Assembly (NCBI GenBank): GCA_900546875.1
Contig: URET01000018.1
Coordinates: forward strand, 1-22,741
Length of the DNA: 22,741 nt
Source: an uncultured Eubacteriales bacterium
GTDB lineage: Bacteria; Bacillota; Clostridia; Christensenellales; CAG-314
Direction: 5' to 3'
Shown here: in pieces, positions 1 to 6,922 of the stretch
Position numbering within the stretch: the stretch's first letter is position 1
Layout: each line of letters starts with the position of its first letter
The notes under the pieces: generated by a model
Told to the model about the DNA's origin: nothing
Database searches by the model: none
The model's input: only the letters and a program-made list of their open reading frames with translations
Made by a program: the position numbers and the translations under genes

Positions 1-98
1 TAAATTTGGTTTCGCAACTTTATTATACCACAGATTTGTATGAACTCCTTTTTTTCTCTCAACTGTTGCACTTAATAGTATAATTCACCCTTTAATTC

Positions 99-126
99 AA
101 AAAGCCACGCTATAAGCGTGGCTTTT
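99..126 (-). terminator. Intrinsic terminator of the str operon (after tuf)
   Basis: A perfect inverted repeat lies just downstream of the tuf stop codon: aaagccacgct at 101-111 pairs with 115-125 across a 3-nt loop, and one further A-T pair is possible. In the leftward transcript the stem is followed by five U residues (99-103). On the plus strand the stem is followed by TTTATTTTT, so it could also stop rightward transcription. Confidence 0.85.
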
Positions 127-143
127 ATTTTTCAGTATCAGTA

Positions 144-1370
144 TTAGTCGATAATCTTGGAAACTACACCCGAACCTACTGTTCTGCCGCCTTCACGTAT
201 AGCAAAACGAAGACCTTCTTCAATTGCTATGGGGGTGATAAGCTTTACGCTGATTGTGGTGTGGTCGCCGGGCATTACCATTTCGATACCCTTCTGAAGC
301 TCGATGCTGCCGGTAACGTCTGTCGTACGGAAATAAAACTGAGGACGATAGCCGTTAAAGAAGGGACTGTGACGTCCGCCTTCCTCTTTGGTAAGAACGT
401 AAACCTGTCCTTCGAAGTCCTTATGAGGATGAATGGAACCGGGTTTCGCAAGAACTTGTCCACGTTCGATTTCATTCCTCTGGATACCACGAAGAAGTGC
501 TCCTACGTTGTCGCCTGCCTGAGCAAAATCAAGCTGCTTTCTGAACATTTCAATACCGGTTATAGTAGTCTTTTTAACTTCGTCTTCAAGTCCTACAATC
601 TCTACGGGATCAAGATTCTTTACTATGCCTCTTTCTACTTTTCCGGTTGCAACCGTACCACGACCAGTAATTGTGAATACGTCTTCCACGGGCATAAGGA
701 AGGGCTTATCGGTATCACGCTCAGGTTCGGGAATATATGAATCCACTGCATCCATAAGGTCGATGATGCACTGATATACAGGATTTACATTGCCGTTGGC
801 ATCCTTTAAGGGCGTGCCTGCTACGGCTGCATCCATTGCTTCCTTGGCGGACCCTTTGATGAAAGGAATGTCGTCGCCCGGGAATTCATATTTGCTGAGC
901 ATTTCTCTTACTTCCATTTCAACAAGATCAAGAAGCTCGGGATCGTCTACAAGGTCTACCTTGTTCATAAAAACAATAATATAAGGTACGCCTACCTGAC
1001 GAGCAAGAAGGATGTGTTCACGAGTCTGAGGCATCGGGCCGTCGGCTGCGGAAACAACAAGTATTGCTCCGTCCATCTGCGCTGCACCGGTGATCATGTT
1101 TTTAACATAGTCTGCGTGTCCGGGACAGTCAACATGCGCATAGTGACGCTTTTCAGTCTGATACTCTACGTGTGCGGTATTGATCGTTATACCTCTTTCT
1201 CTCTCTTCGGGCGCTTTATCTATTTCGTCGTAACGCATAATTTCAGCTTTGCCCTGCATGGCCATAACCATTGTTATAGCAGCTGTAAGGGTGGTTTTGC
1301 CGTGATCAACGTGTCCAATGGTGCCTATGTTGACGTGCGGCTTACTTCTGTCAAATTTCGCTTTTGCCAT
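144..1370 (-). CDS. tuf: Elongation factor Tu
   Basis: EF-Tu is the GTPase that carries aminoacyl-tRNA to the ribosomal A site in the cytoplasm. The 408-residue protein is full length, slightly above the usual 393-400. The G motifs are intact: GHVDHGKT at residues 19-26, switch I with RERGITI near 57-63, DCPGH at 81-85 and NKVD at 136-139. The beta-barrel domains II and III follow, ending in RTVGSGVVSKIID. The ATG at 1368-1370 is preceded by AGGAGG at 1381-1386, which fixes the start. It is the last gene of the rpsL-rpsG-fusA-tuf run, lies 113 bp after fusA, and has a promoter candidate of its own in that gap. It ends at the hairpin terminator at 99-126. Nothing unusual was seen in the protein. 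Confidence 0.98.
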   Translation of the reverse strand: MAKAKFDRSKPHVNIGTIGHVDHGKTTLTAAITMVMAMQGKAEIMRYDEIDKAPEERERGITINTAHVEYQTEKRHYAHVDCPGHADYVKNMITGAAQMDGAILVVSAADGPMPQTREHILLARQVGVPYIIVFMNKVDLVDDPELLDLVEMEVREMLSKYEFPGDDIPFIKGSAKEAMDAAVAGTPLKDANGNVNPVYQCIIDLMDAVDSYIPEPERDTDKPFLMPVEDVFTITGRGTVATGKVERGIVKNLDPVEIVGLEDEVKKTTITGIEMFRKQLDFAQAGDNVGALLRGIQRNEIERGQVLAKPGSIHPHKDFEGQVYVLTKEEGGRHSPFFNGYRPQFYFRTTDVTGSIELQKGIEMVMPGDHTTISVKLITPIAIEEGLRFAIREGGRTVGSGVVSKIID

Positions 1371-1401
1371 TGTTAATTATCCTCCTAAAGATAATGGTTC
1401 A

Positions 1402-1419
1402 TGAAATCAATTGTCAACC
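1402..1419 (-). promoter_or_regulatory. 18-bp element shared with the rpoB upstream region
   Basis: On the minus strand this reads GGTTGACAATTGATTTCA. The same sequence with one change lies upstream of rpoB at 15773-15790. It contains a consensus-like TTGACA. Used as a -35 box, its -10 (TTATCT at 17 bp spacing or TATCTT at 18) would start transcription inside the tuf ribosome binding site. In this location it may therefore be a 5'-UTR element or operator rather than a -35 box. Confidence 0.45.
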
Positions 1420-1426
1420 AAAACCT

Positions 1427-1455
1427 ATTCTATCATATTTATTAGATTTTGACTA
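1427..1455 (-). promoter_or_regulatory. Candidate tuf promoter
   Basis: Minus strand: TAGTCA (1450-1455), 17-bp spacer, TAGAAT (1427-1432), in the fusA-tuf gap. The -10 matches consensus at 5 of 6 positions and the -35 at 4 of 6. It would give a leader of roughly 50 nt before the tuf ATG and allow extra EF-Tu synthesis beyond the str operon promoter. Confidence 0.5.
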
Positions 1456-1483
1456 CTTTTTAATCGCATTTTTTCAGGGTTTT

Positions 1484-3571
1484 TCAATATTTATTCCCCA
1501 AAAGCCTTTCTCTTACCGACTTCGGTATCTCGCAATATGATTCAAACTCCATGGAAAACGTTCCGCGGCCTTGCGTCAGACTCCTCAATGTCGTCGCATA
1601 TCCGAATAGTTCAGATAGTGGCGCACTGCCCCTTACTATCATTACGCCGTTTCTCATTTCGTTTCCCAGAATGTTTCCTCTCCTGCTCGTAACGCTTGCC
1701 ATAACCTCCCCTAGATAATCTTCGGGTACGGTAATCTCTATCTTCATCATCGGCTCGAGTATATACGGATCCGCTTCTTTCAGCGCCTCTTTGAGAGCAA
1801 GCGATCCGGCTATCTTAAATGCCATCTCACTGCTATCCACTTCGTGAACCGACCCGTCTAAAAGCGTGGCCTTGAAATCAACAACTTCATACCCCGCTAA
1901 TATCCCGCTTTGTGCGGCTTCTTTTATTCCTTCGTTTACCGGCCCGATATACTCCTTCGGTACAGCTCCGCCTACTACCGCATCTTCAAACTCGTATCCG
2001 CTTCCGGTCGGCCGCGGTTCTATACGAATCCTCACATGCCCGTACTGTCCTTTTCCACCGGTCTGCCTTATATACTTTCCTTCAGCTTCGGCCGCCCGCC
2101 TTATCGTCTCTCTATAAGATACCTGCGGCTTGCCGACATTAGCTTCAACTTTGAATTCCCGCAAAAGCCTATCTACTATTATATCAAGATGTAATTCTCC
2201 CATCCCCGCTATTATAGTCTGACCGGTTTCCGCGTCTGTATACGTCTTGAAAGTCGGGTCCTCCTCCGCAAGCTTACTCAAAGCCACGGCCATCTTTTCC
2301 TGTCCCTGTTTTGTCTTTGGCTCTATCGCAACCTTTATCACCGGTTCGGGAAACTCTATACTTTCAAGCAATATCGGATGCTTATCGTCGCATAAAGTGT
2401 CGCCTGTCTGAGTCAGCCTGAGTCCGACTATCGCCACTATCTCGCCGCAATACGTCTCCTCTATTTCCTCACGCTGATCAGAGTGCATCTGCAATATCCT
2501 GGCTACACGCTCCCTCTTACCCTTGCTTGAATTATATACATAACTCCCGCTCTCAAGCACTCCGCTGTATATCCTGCAATATGCAAGCTTCCCGACAAAA
2601 GGATCGGATACTATTTTGAAAGCAAGCGCAGATAAAGGTTCATCGTCAAGAGTTTTGCGCGTGAGCACTTTGTCTTTATCGTGCAAATCAAATCCCGTTA
2701 CATGATCTACATCCACCGGCGAAGGCAGATAATCGGTTATGGCGTCAAGAAGCAGCTGGATACCTTTATTCCTGTAGGCCGTTCCGCAAAGCACGGGATT
2801 GCATTCTAGCGATATCGTTCCCTTCCTCAGCCCCGACTTGATCTCCTTATCGGTAAGCTCTTCTCCCGACAGAAATTTCTCCATCAGTACATCGTCCCGC
2901 TCCGCTACAAACTCGCACAATGCAGCTCTCGCTTCTTCCGTCTCCTCCGTCATGTCCGGGGGAACTTCTTTTTCCGTGACCACATGGATATCTTCAGGAT
3001 CGTAATAGTACGCTTTTCTCTTTATTACGTCTATCACTCCTTCAAAATCTTCCGCCGCCCCTATCGGAAGCTGCACAGGCAAAGCATTGCTCTTCAGCCT
3101 GTCCTTCATCATCTCGATAACGTTACGGAAGTTCGCCCCGTTTATATCCATCTTGTTCACAAAAGCTATGCGCGGTACATCATACTTGCTCGCTTGGTGC
3201 CATACGGTCTCGCTCTGCGGCTCAACCCCGCCCTTTGCGCAAAATACCGCTACCGCTCCGTCCAACACACGAAGACACCTCTCCACTTCTACCATGAAAT
3301 CCACGTGCCCGGGTGTGTCTATTATATTTATCCGGTAATCTGTGTCGTCATTGATCCAGTGCACCGTCGTCGCCGCACTGGCTATGGTTATCCCTCTTTC
3401 TCTCTCCTGCACCATACTGTCCATGACCGCATTTCCGTCATGGACTTCTCCGAGTTTACGGGTCTTGCCCGTAAAATACAATATTCTTTCGGTTGTGGTG
3501 GTTTTCCCCGCGTCAATATGCGCCATTATGCCTATATTGCGTACGCGTTCGATGGGATACTTCCTCGGCAT
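1484..3571 (-). CDS. fusA: Elongation factor G
   Basis: EF-G is the GTPase that drives translocation and, with RRF, ribosome recycling. The 695-residue protein has the normal length. Visible motifs are AHIDAGKT (17-24), RERGITIASAATT (57-69), DTPGH (85-89) and NKMD (139-142), followed by domains II-V. The late conserved segments ETGQTIIAGMGELHLDI and TGGKGQYGHV are intact. The ATG at 3569-3571 has a purine-rich site (AAAGAGG) upstream. The gene starts 33 bp after the rpsG stop, so the two are co-transcribed. Small departures from common EF-G sequences (HVDFMVEVERC where T and S are usual) do not touch catalytic residues. This is the canonical fusA of the str operon rather than a TetM-like or FusA2 paralogue, judged by neighbours and length. 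Confidence 0.97.
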   Translation of the reverse strand: MPRKYPIERVRNIGIMAHIDAGKTTTTERILYFTGKTRKLGEVHDGNAVMDSMVQERERGITIASAATTVHWINDDTDYRINIIDTPGHVDFMVEVERCLRVLDGAVAVFCAKGGVEPQSETVWHQASKYDVPRIAFVNKMDINGANFRNVIEMMKDRLKSNALPVQLPIGAAEDFEGVIDVIKRKAYYYDPEDIHVVTEKEVPPDMTEETEEARAALCEFVAERDDVLMEKFLSGEELTDKEIKSGLRKGTISLECNPVLCGTAYRNKGIQLLLDAITDYLPSPVDVDHVTGFDLHDKDKVLTRKTLDDEPLSALAFKIVSDPFVGKLAYCRIYSGVLESGSYVYNSSKGKRERVARILQMHSDQREEIEETYCGEIVAIVGLRLTQTGDTLCDDKHPILLESIEFPEPVIKVAIEPKTKQGQEKMAVALSKLAEEDPTFKTYTDAETGQTIIAGMGELHLDIIVDRLLREFKVEANVGKPQVSYRETIRRAAEAEGKYIRQTGGKGQYGHVRIRIEPRPTGSGYEFEDAVVGGAVPKEYIGPVNEGIKEAAQSGILAGYEVVDFKATLLDGSVHEVDSSEMAFKIAGSLALKEALKEADPYILEPMMKIEITVPEDYLGEVMASVTSRRGNILGNEMRNGVMIVRGSAPLSELFGYATTLRSLTQGRGTFSMEFESYCEIPKSVRERLLGNKY

Positions 3572-3604
3572 ATATTACCTCTTTCCTTTATTATTGACTC
3601 CTTT

Positions 3605-4075
3605 TTACCATTTATAATGCGCAAACGCCCTGTTCGCTTCTGCCATACGATGCACATCTTCTTTCTTCTTGACAGCTCCGCCTGTGGAATTATATGCGTC
3701 CGCAAGCTCCCCGGCAAGTCTCAGGTGCATCTGCTTCTCACTGCGCTTCCTCGCAATGGAAACAAGCCATCTGATCGCAAGCGTCTGACGCCTTTCGGGC
3801 CTTATCTCGAGAGGAACCTGATAGTTCTGCCCGCCTACACGTCTCGCCTTGACCTCAAGCATGGGCATTATGTTGTTTATCGCCTGATTGAACAAATCAA
3901 GCGGCTCAACTCCAAGCTTCTTGGATGCAACGTCAAGTGCTCCGTATACTATTTCCTGCGCGGTACCTTTCTTCCCGTCCATCATGACCTGGTTTATAAC
4001 CTTGGTTATCACCTTGCTGTTGTATACGGGATCAGGCAATACGTCCCTCTTGGCTACGCCTTTTCTTCTGGGCAT
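3605..4075 (-). CDS. rpsG: 30S ribosomal protein S7
   Basis: S7 is a primary binder of the 16S rRNA 3' major domain and contacts the E-site tRNA. The 156-residue product is full length: it starts MPRRKGVAKRDVLPDPVYNS and ends RAFAHYKW, with the helical core and the RPERRQTLAIRWL segment typical of the family. The ATG is preceded by AAGGAGG. It lies 164 bp after rpsL and 33 bp before fusA in the conserved str order. In E. coli S7 represses the str operon through the S12-S7 gap; here that gap is unusually rich in small palindromes (4131-4164), which would suit a similar role but does not prove it. Confidence 0.98.
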   Translation of the reverse strand: MPRRKGVAKRDVLPDPVYNSKVITKVINQVMMDGKKGTAQEIVYGALDVASKKLGVEPLDLFNQAINNIMPMLEVKARRVGGQNYQVPLEIRPERRQTLAIRWLVSIARKRSEKQMHLRLAGELADAYNSTGGAVKKKEDVHRMAEANRAFAHYKW

Positions 4076-4130
4076 AAAAATACCTCCTTATTATACTTTG
4101 TTTTCTTTTTTCACGATACAGCCGACTGCA

Positions 4131-4164
4131 CGCCTAACGGCGGAGAACCTTCTCCCCGATCGGG
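4131..4164 (-). promoter_or_regulatory. Cluster of palindromes between rpsL and rpsG
   Basis: Three short inverted repeats abut within the 164-bp rpsL-rpsG gap: cgcc/ggcg with a 4-nt loop (4131-4142), ggagaa/ttctcc (4142-4155) and cccgatcggg (4155-4164). They share end bases, so the pairings compete. No U-tract follows, so this is not an intrinsic terminator. It may be an RNA structure for S7 feedback control (inference from the E. coli str operon) or an mRNA processing site. Confidence 0.35.
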
Positions 4165-4239
4165 AATACTGCTTACCGATTGAAACGGAAAACCAAGCAT
4201 AATCCGTACCAATCTCTGCTGTAATCAGAAAGCGCGACC

Positions 4240-4614
4240 TTATTGCTTCGGACGCTTTGTTCCATACTTGCTGCGCGCCTGACGACGCTTAGCTACTCCT
4301 GCTGCGTCAAGAGTGCCTCTTATGATGTGATAACGCACACCGGGAAGATCCCTCACTCTGCCGCCGCGGATAAGAACCACGCTGTGCTCCTGAAGATTGT
4401 GACTCTCTCCGGGTATATAGCACGTTCCTTCCATTCCGTTGGTACGGCGCACCCTGGCTATCTTACGAAGCGCTGAATTGGGCTTCTTAGGAGAAGTCGT
4501 CGTCACATTGAGACATACACCGCGCTTTTGAGGACAATTCTCAAGTAAAGGCGCCTTGCTCTTGAATACATCGCGTTCTCTTCCCTGTCTTATCAACTGA
4601 TTGATAGTAGGCAT
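4240..4614 (-). CDS. rpsL: 30S ribosomal protein S12
   Basis: S12 sits at the decoding centre and controls accuracy. The start is taken at the ATG at 4612-4614 (MPTINQLIRQG), preceded by AAAGGAGGG; an upstream in-frame ATG at 4672-4674 lacks a site and would add 20 atypical residues. The protein is then 124 residues, the same as E. coli. Conserved PKKPNSALRK keeps Lys43, and the NLQEHSVVLIRGGRV loop is present. Position 88 is Arg (codon AGG at 4351-4353) where E. coli and M. tuberculosis have Lys; K88R in those species gives streptomycin resistance. This is the first gene of the str operon, with its own strong promoter 66 bp upstream. Confidence 0.98.
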   Translation of the reverse strand: MPTINQLIRQGRERDVFKSKAPLLENCPQKRGVCLNVTTTSPKKPNSALRKIARVRRTNGMEGTCYIPGESHNLQEHSVVLIRGGRVRDLPGVRYHIIRGTLDAAGVAKRRQARSKYGTKRPKQ

Positions 4615-4679
4615 TTTTTCCCTCCTTTTTCCGTATTTGCCGGCTTTGATGCGTCTTCTGCACCAAAACAGCATTATTG

Positions 4680-4708
4680 ATTATACCAAAACAGCCTATC
4701 TAAGTCAA
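4680..4708 (-). promoter_or_regulatory. str operon promoter (rpsL)
   Basis: Minus strand: TTGACT (4703-4708), 17-bp spacer, TATAAT (4680-4685). This is the best sigma-A-type promoter in the window, at 5/6 and 6/6 to consensus. Transcription would start near 4673, leaving a leader of about 60 nt before the rpsL ATG. It shows that rpsL-rpsG-fusA-tuf does not depend on readthrough from rpoBC. Confidence 0.88.
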
Positions 4709-4853
4709 CCGTTTTTAAGCCGTTTACCAATTTCACCCTCTTCAAATTCCCGCTCTCACGGTATTTTGCGACGTCCGGCAACCGTCTCCGCACCCTTTGT
4801 CTTTTCTTATCGTTTCATCCTTCAGATTTCATCGTTTTTATTTTCCGTTCTCC

Positions 4854-4887
4854 CCGTTGCAAACGGCCCCGTCCGGGAGGACGGGGC
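4854..4887. terminator. Tandem GC-rich hairpins between the VWA gene and rpsL
   Basis: A 9-bp perfect stem (gccccgtcc / ggacggggc, 4866-4887, 4-nt loop) is joined to a second small stem (ccgtt/aacgg, 4854-4866). It lies about 175 bp after the VWA stop codon. The leftward transcript has no clear U-run after the stem, while the plus strand continues TCTGTCTCTTTTAT. It may be an eroded terminator for the VWA transcript or a weak terminator for rightward transcription. The rest of the 386-bp gap (4675-5060) holds the str promoter and no ORF I can support. Confidence 0.45.
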
Positions 4888-5060
4888 TCTGTCTCTTTTA
4901 TATCAAATACAAGTCGTTCGCCTAAATACTGCCGATCCGTTCTGCGCCGACGCCGAAAGCTTTTTACTTTCCGCATGCGTCCGCTCCGAGGATCTTTACC
5001 GCTCTTCTTTCGGCTTTGCTTCAGCGGTTGCCCTGAAAAATGATCGCCCTTTACGCTTTC

Positions 5061-6428
5061 TTAGTCAAGACACCTGAAATCCGTGTCGATATAATTAGCT
5101 ATGGCTCGCGCTTTGAAATTTCTTGCATTGCAAATGGAATCGGGAGTGTCTCCGGAAACATCCAGGTCCTCCGGAAGTACAAACCTGATATTCTTCACTT
5201 CCACGTCCCGGCAGCTAGGACAGTCGTGTGCGGGAATGGTCATGGTTTTCATTCCTCTTGGATATTCCTGCCCGGCAGGATCGACTTCAGTCAATATCAC
5301 GCCCAATCCTACCCGCTTTCCGGGACAAACCTTTTTAACCGTTACGTTCAGCTGTAATATTCTTCCGAGTGATTCGGGATATATATTTCCGATATCGATA
5401 ACGGCCGAATCCGAACAGCCGTCGATAGTCAAATCCACAGGCTCCGGACACGGTTCGGGATGAACTATTACCTTACACCGCACCGTTACCTCAGGATCGG
5501 GGAAAACTGCAACATTTCCTTCATTATCCGTATAGCTGATGGATTTATTAACTTTCTTTTTTCCGGAATCCGGTGAAATATGTTTTATATAAAAATTCAG
5601 TACGGCGCCTTCATTTGCTGTAACCCCAAGTTCTTTGATTTTCCACTGAATGGTATTTGCATCCGCGGTCATCGCCGTTCCTGCCGAAGGCGGTACGACG
5701 CTCGTGATCACAAAATCATCGTTGACAATCTCGTCAATAACGATATTTGTAGCGCCCGTTTTTGAAATATTTACTGCCAGATCTTTGAATAACTCCTCAA
5801 GATCCGCAGCGTCGGGAGTGATCGCAACATGCGAAGCGTCGGGATCTGTAGCCCAATCGTTCAGCACATTCACGTCGATCCCATCCGTTCCTACAAGCCC
5901 GATACAATATATTATTATCCCCGAAGCTCTTGCCGCAGCCGCGACCGGAGCAGGAGGACTTCCCGTCGTCGTTTTCCCGTCCGTAAACATTACGATCACT
6001 TTTGCGTTTGTCGAAAGCGGATCAAATAACTGCATAGCTTTCTCAAAGGCATCGGCATGATTGGTAGAACCCCCTGCAGTCAAAAGGTCTATCGCGTTTT
6101 TCAAGGTATCTGTCGAAGTTATCAGCTGTGCATTTACCGTTGCCGTGCCGGCAAAGCTGACTATCCCTATTCTGCTTCCCGAGCCGATATTTCCGTCGGA
6201 GGAGTTGTCTGTAGCCTCTTCGATTATATCTATAAAACTCTTTGCTCCCGCTTTCATGTTTTCAAACGGGACCCCTTCCATACTTCCCGAACGATCAAGC
6301 GTCAATACTATATCCGTAGGATTTGACGATATATCCGGTGAAGCCGAAAGCGCGAGAGTAACCTTTAACGATCCGTCGCATTCTATATGGTCTGCGTCGA
6401 TAATTTTATTTGAACTTGTTACGCCCAT
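5061..6428 (-). CDS. VWA domain protein with Cys-rich C-terminal domain
   Basis: The 455-residue protein has a von Willebrand factor A domain at about residues 38-230. It carries a complete MIDAS metal site: D45-R-S47-G-S49 (DxSxS), T122 in GGSTNHADA and D150 in MFTDG, so it should bind a divalent ion and a protein ligand. A beta-rich middle part follows (about 235-320), then a C-terminal part (about 325-455) with eight cysteines and the phrases YPRGMKTMTIPAHDCPSC and VLPEDLDVSGD. I associate that C-terminal part with uncharacterised VWA proteins of gut Clostridia. No signal peptide or membrane segment is visible, so a cytoplasmic location is likely despite the adhesion-like fold. The ATG follows AAGGAG. 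It lies alone between the pilin terminator and the str promoter. Function unknown. Confidence 0.9.
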   Translation of the reverse strand: MGVTSSNKIIDADHIECDGSLKVTLALSASPDISSNPTDIVLTLDRSGSMEGVPFENMKAGAKSFIDIIEEATDNSSDGNIGSGSRIGIVSFAGTATVNAQLITSTDTLKNAIDLLTAGGSTNHADAFEKAMQLFDPLSTNAKVIVMFTDGKTTTGSPPAPVAAAARASGIIIYCIGLVGTDGIDVNVLNDWATDPDASHVAITPDAADLEELFKDLAVNISKTGATNIVIDEIVNDDFVITSVVPPSAGTAMTADANTIQWKIKELGVTANEGAVLNFYIKHISPDSGKKKVNKSISYTDNEGNVAVFPDPEVTVRCKVIVHPEPCPEPVDLTIDGCSDSAVIDIGNIYPESLGRILQLNVTVKKVCPGKRVGLGVILTEVDPAGQEYPRGMKTMTIPAHDCPSCRDVEVKNIRFVLPEDLDVSGDTPDSICNARNFKARAIANYIDTDFRCLD

Positions 6429-6495
6429 TTTATTTTCTCCTTATCTTAAGTTTTGAGATAACATCCCCGTGTATCTTATGCTTTTCCGGGAAAAT

Positions 6496-6532
6496 CGGCT
6501 ACTCGGCAAAACCGTCATTCTCCGATAAGCCG
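6496..6532 (-). promoter_or_regulatory. Hairpin in the leader of the VWA gene
   Basis: An inverted repeat, CGGCTtaTCGG against CCGAgtAGCCG with a 2-nt internal mismatch, encloses a 15-nt loop. It lies between the leader mini-ORF and the VWA start. No U-tract follows. It could be an attenuation or stability element, and the sequence resembles a segment at 16039-16068. Confidence 0.35.
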
Positions 6533-6544
6533 TTTCGGGCTAAC

Positions 6545-6595
6545 TTATACGCTTTCAAAAACGCACTTCGGATTTTTATCTATCAGGTTTTGCAT
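6545..6595 (-). CDS. Possible 16-codon leader peptide ORF upstream of the VWA gene
   Basis: An ATG (6593-6595) sits 4 nt after a full GAGGAGG Shine-Dalgarno sequence (6600-6606) and opens a frame coding MQNLIDKNPKCVFESV, then TAA. The site is stronger than the one before the VWA gene itself, and nothing else in the 290-bp gap explains it. It could be a regulatory leader peptide, a tiny functional peptide, or the remnant start of a deleted gene. No similarity is recognised. Expression is inferred only from the ribosome binding site. Confidence 0.35.
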   Translation of the reverse strand: MQNLIDKNPKCVFESV

Positions 6596-6652
6596 GAAAC
6601 CTCCTCAAACTCAATACGTCTGCGATCATGCTCCCGATAAACGAAAGGTCTT

Positions 6653-6673
6653 CAGGTTAGAATTTTATACCTG
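6653..6673 (-). promoter_or_regulatory. Possible VWA transcription start region with inverted repeat
   Basis: A caggt/acctg inverted repeat brackets a TATAAAAT stretch on the minus strand, between the pilin terminator and the VWA leader ORF. TATAAA could be a -10 box, but no convincing -35 is found 16-18 bp upstream. The flanking repeat could be an operator. This is the only -10-like site noticed for the VWA gene. Confidence 0.25.
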
Positions 6674-6718
6674 TAAATGTTTTTTTATTTGCCGTGACTG
6701 CAGATACGTGCTATGCAC

Positions 6719-6749
6719 AAAAAAAAACGCAGGATTTTATTCCTGCGTT
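6719..6749 (-). terminator. Intrinsic terminator after the pilin gene
   Basis: A perfect 9-bp stem (aacgcagga 6726-6734 / tcctgcgtt 6741-6749) with a 6-nt loop. In the leftward transcript it runs into a continuous tract of nine U (6719-6727). It is the clearest terminator in the window and separates the pilin gene from the VWA gene. Confidence 0.92.
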
Positions 6750-6820
6750 AAAATATGTATTACAATATTCTAAGCGTTACCCTTTCACATTGCTTTTTTC
6801 GCGGTCACTGATATCAGACT

Positions 6821-6922
6821 GTCTTTTTGGTGATAGTGATAACATTCCCGGAAACCACGGAATTTGTTTACGGAGATACGGGAATAGTCTTTTGGGTGAT
6901 AGTGATAACATTCCCGGAAACC
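6821..6922 (-). repeat. 36-bp direct repeat: duplicated 3' end of the pilin gene
   Basis: Copies at 6887-6922 (inside the gene) and 6821-6856 (after its stop) match at 35 of 36 positions with a 66-bp period, exactly 22 codons. The inner copy encodes VSGNVITITQKT. The outer copy stays in the same frame and encodes VSGNVITITKKT before a TGA at 6814-6816. Only the TAA at 6868-6870 separates them. Confidence 0.9.

Noticed and set aside
1389..1417. TTGACA plus TTATCT or TATCTT as the tuf promoter
   Set aside because: The -35 is perfect, but transcription would start within the AGGAGG of tuf and remove its ribosome binding site. The TAGTCA/TAGAAT pair upstream is a better candidate.
4081..4110. 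TATAAT just before the rpsG ribosome binding site as an rpsG promoter
   Set aside because: There is no -35-like hexamer at 16-18 bp, and the start would fall in the Shine-Dalgarno sequence. Treated as chance in AT-rich sequence.
2984..4183. Open frame of 399 codons on the plus strand opposite fusA and rpsG
   Set aside because: It spans two confident genes and their spacer in antisense and has no family features or ribosome binding site.
4615..4674. Longer N-terminus of S12 starting at 4674
   Set aside because: It would add 20 residues unlike S12, and it begins at or next to the predicted transcription start. The standard MPTINQL start has a good site.
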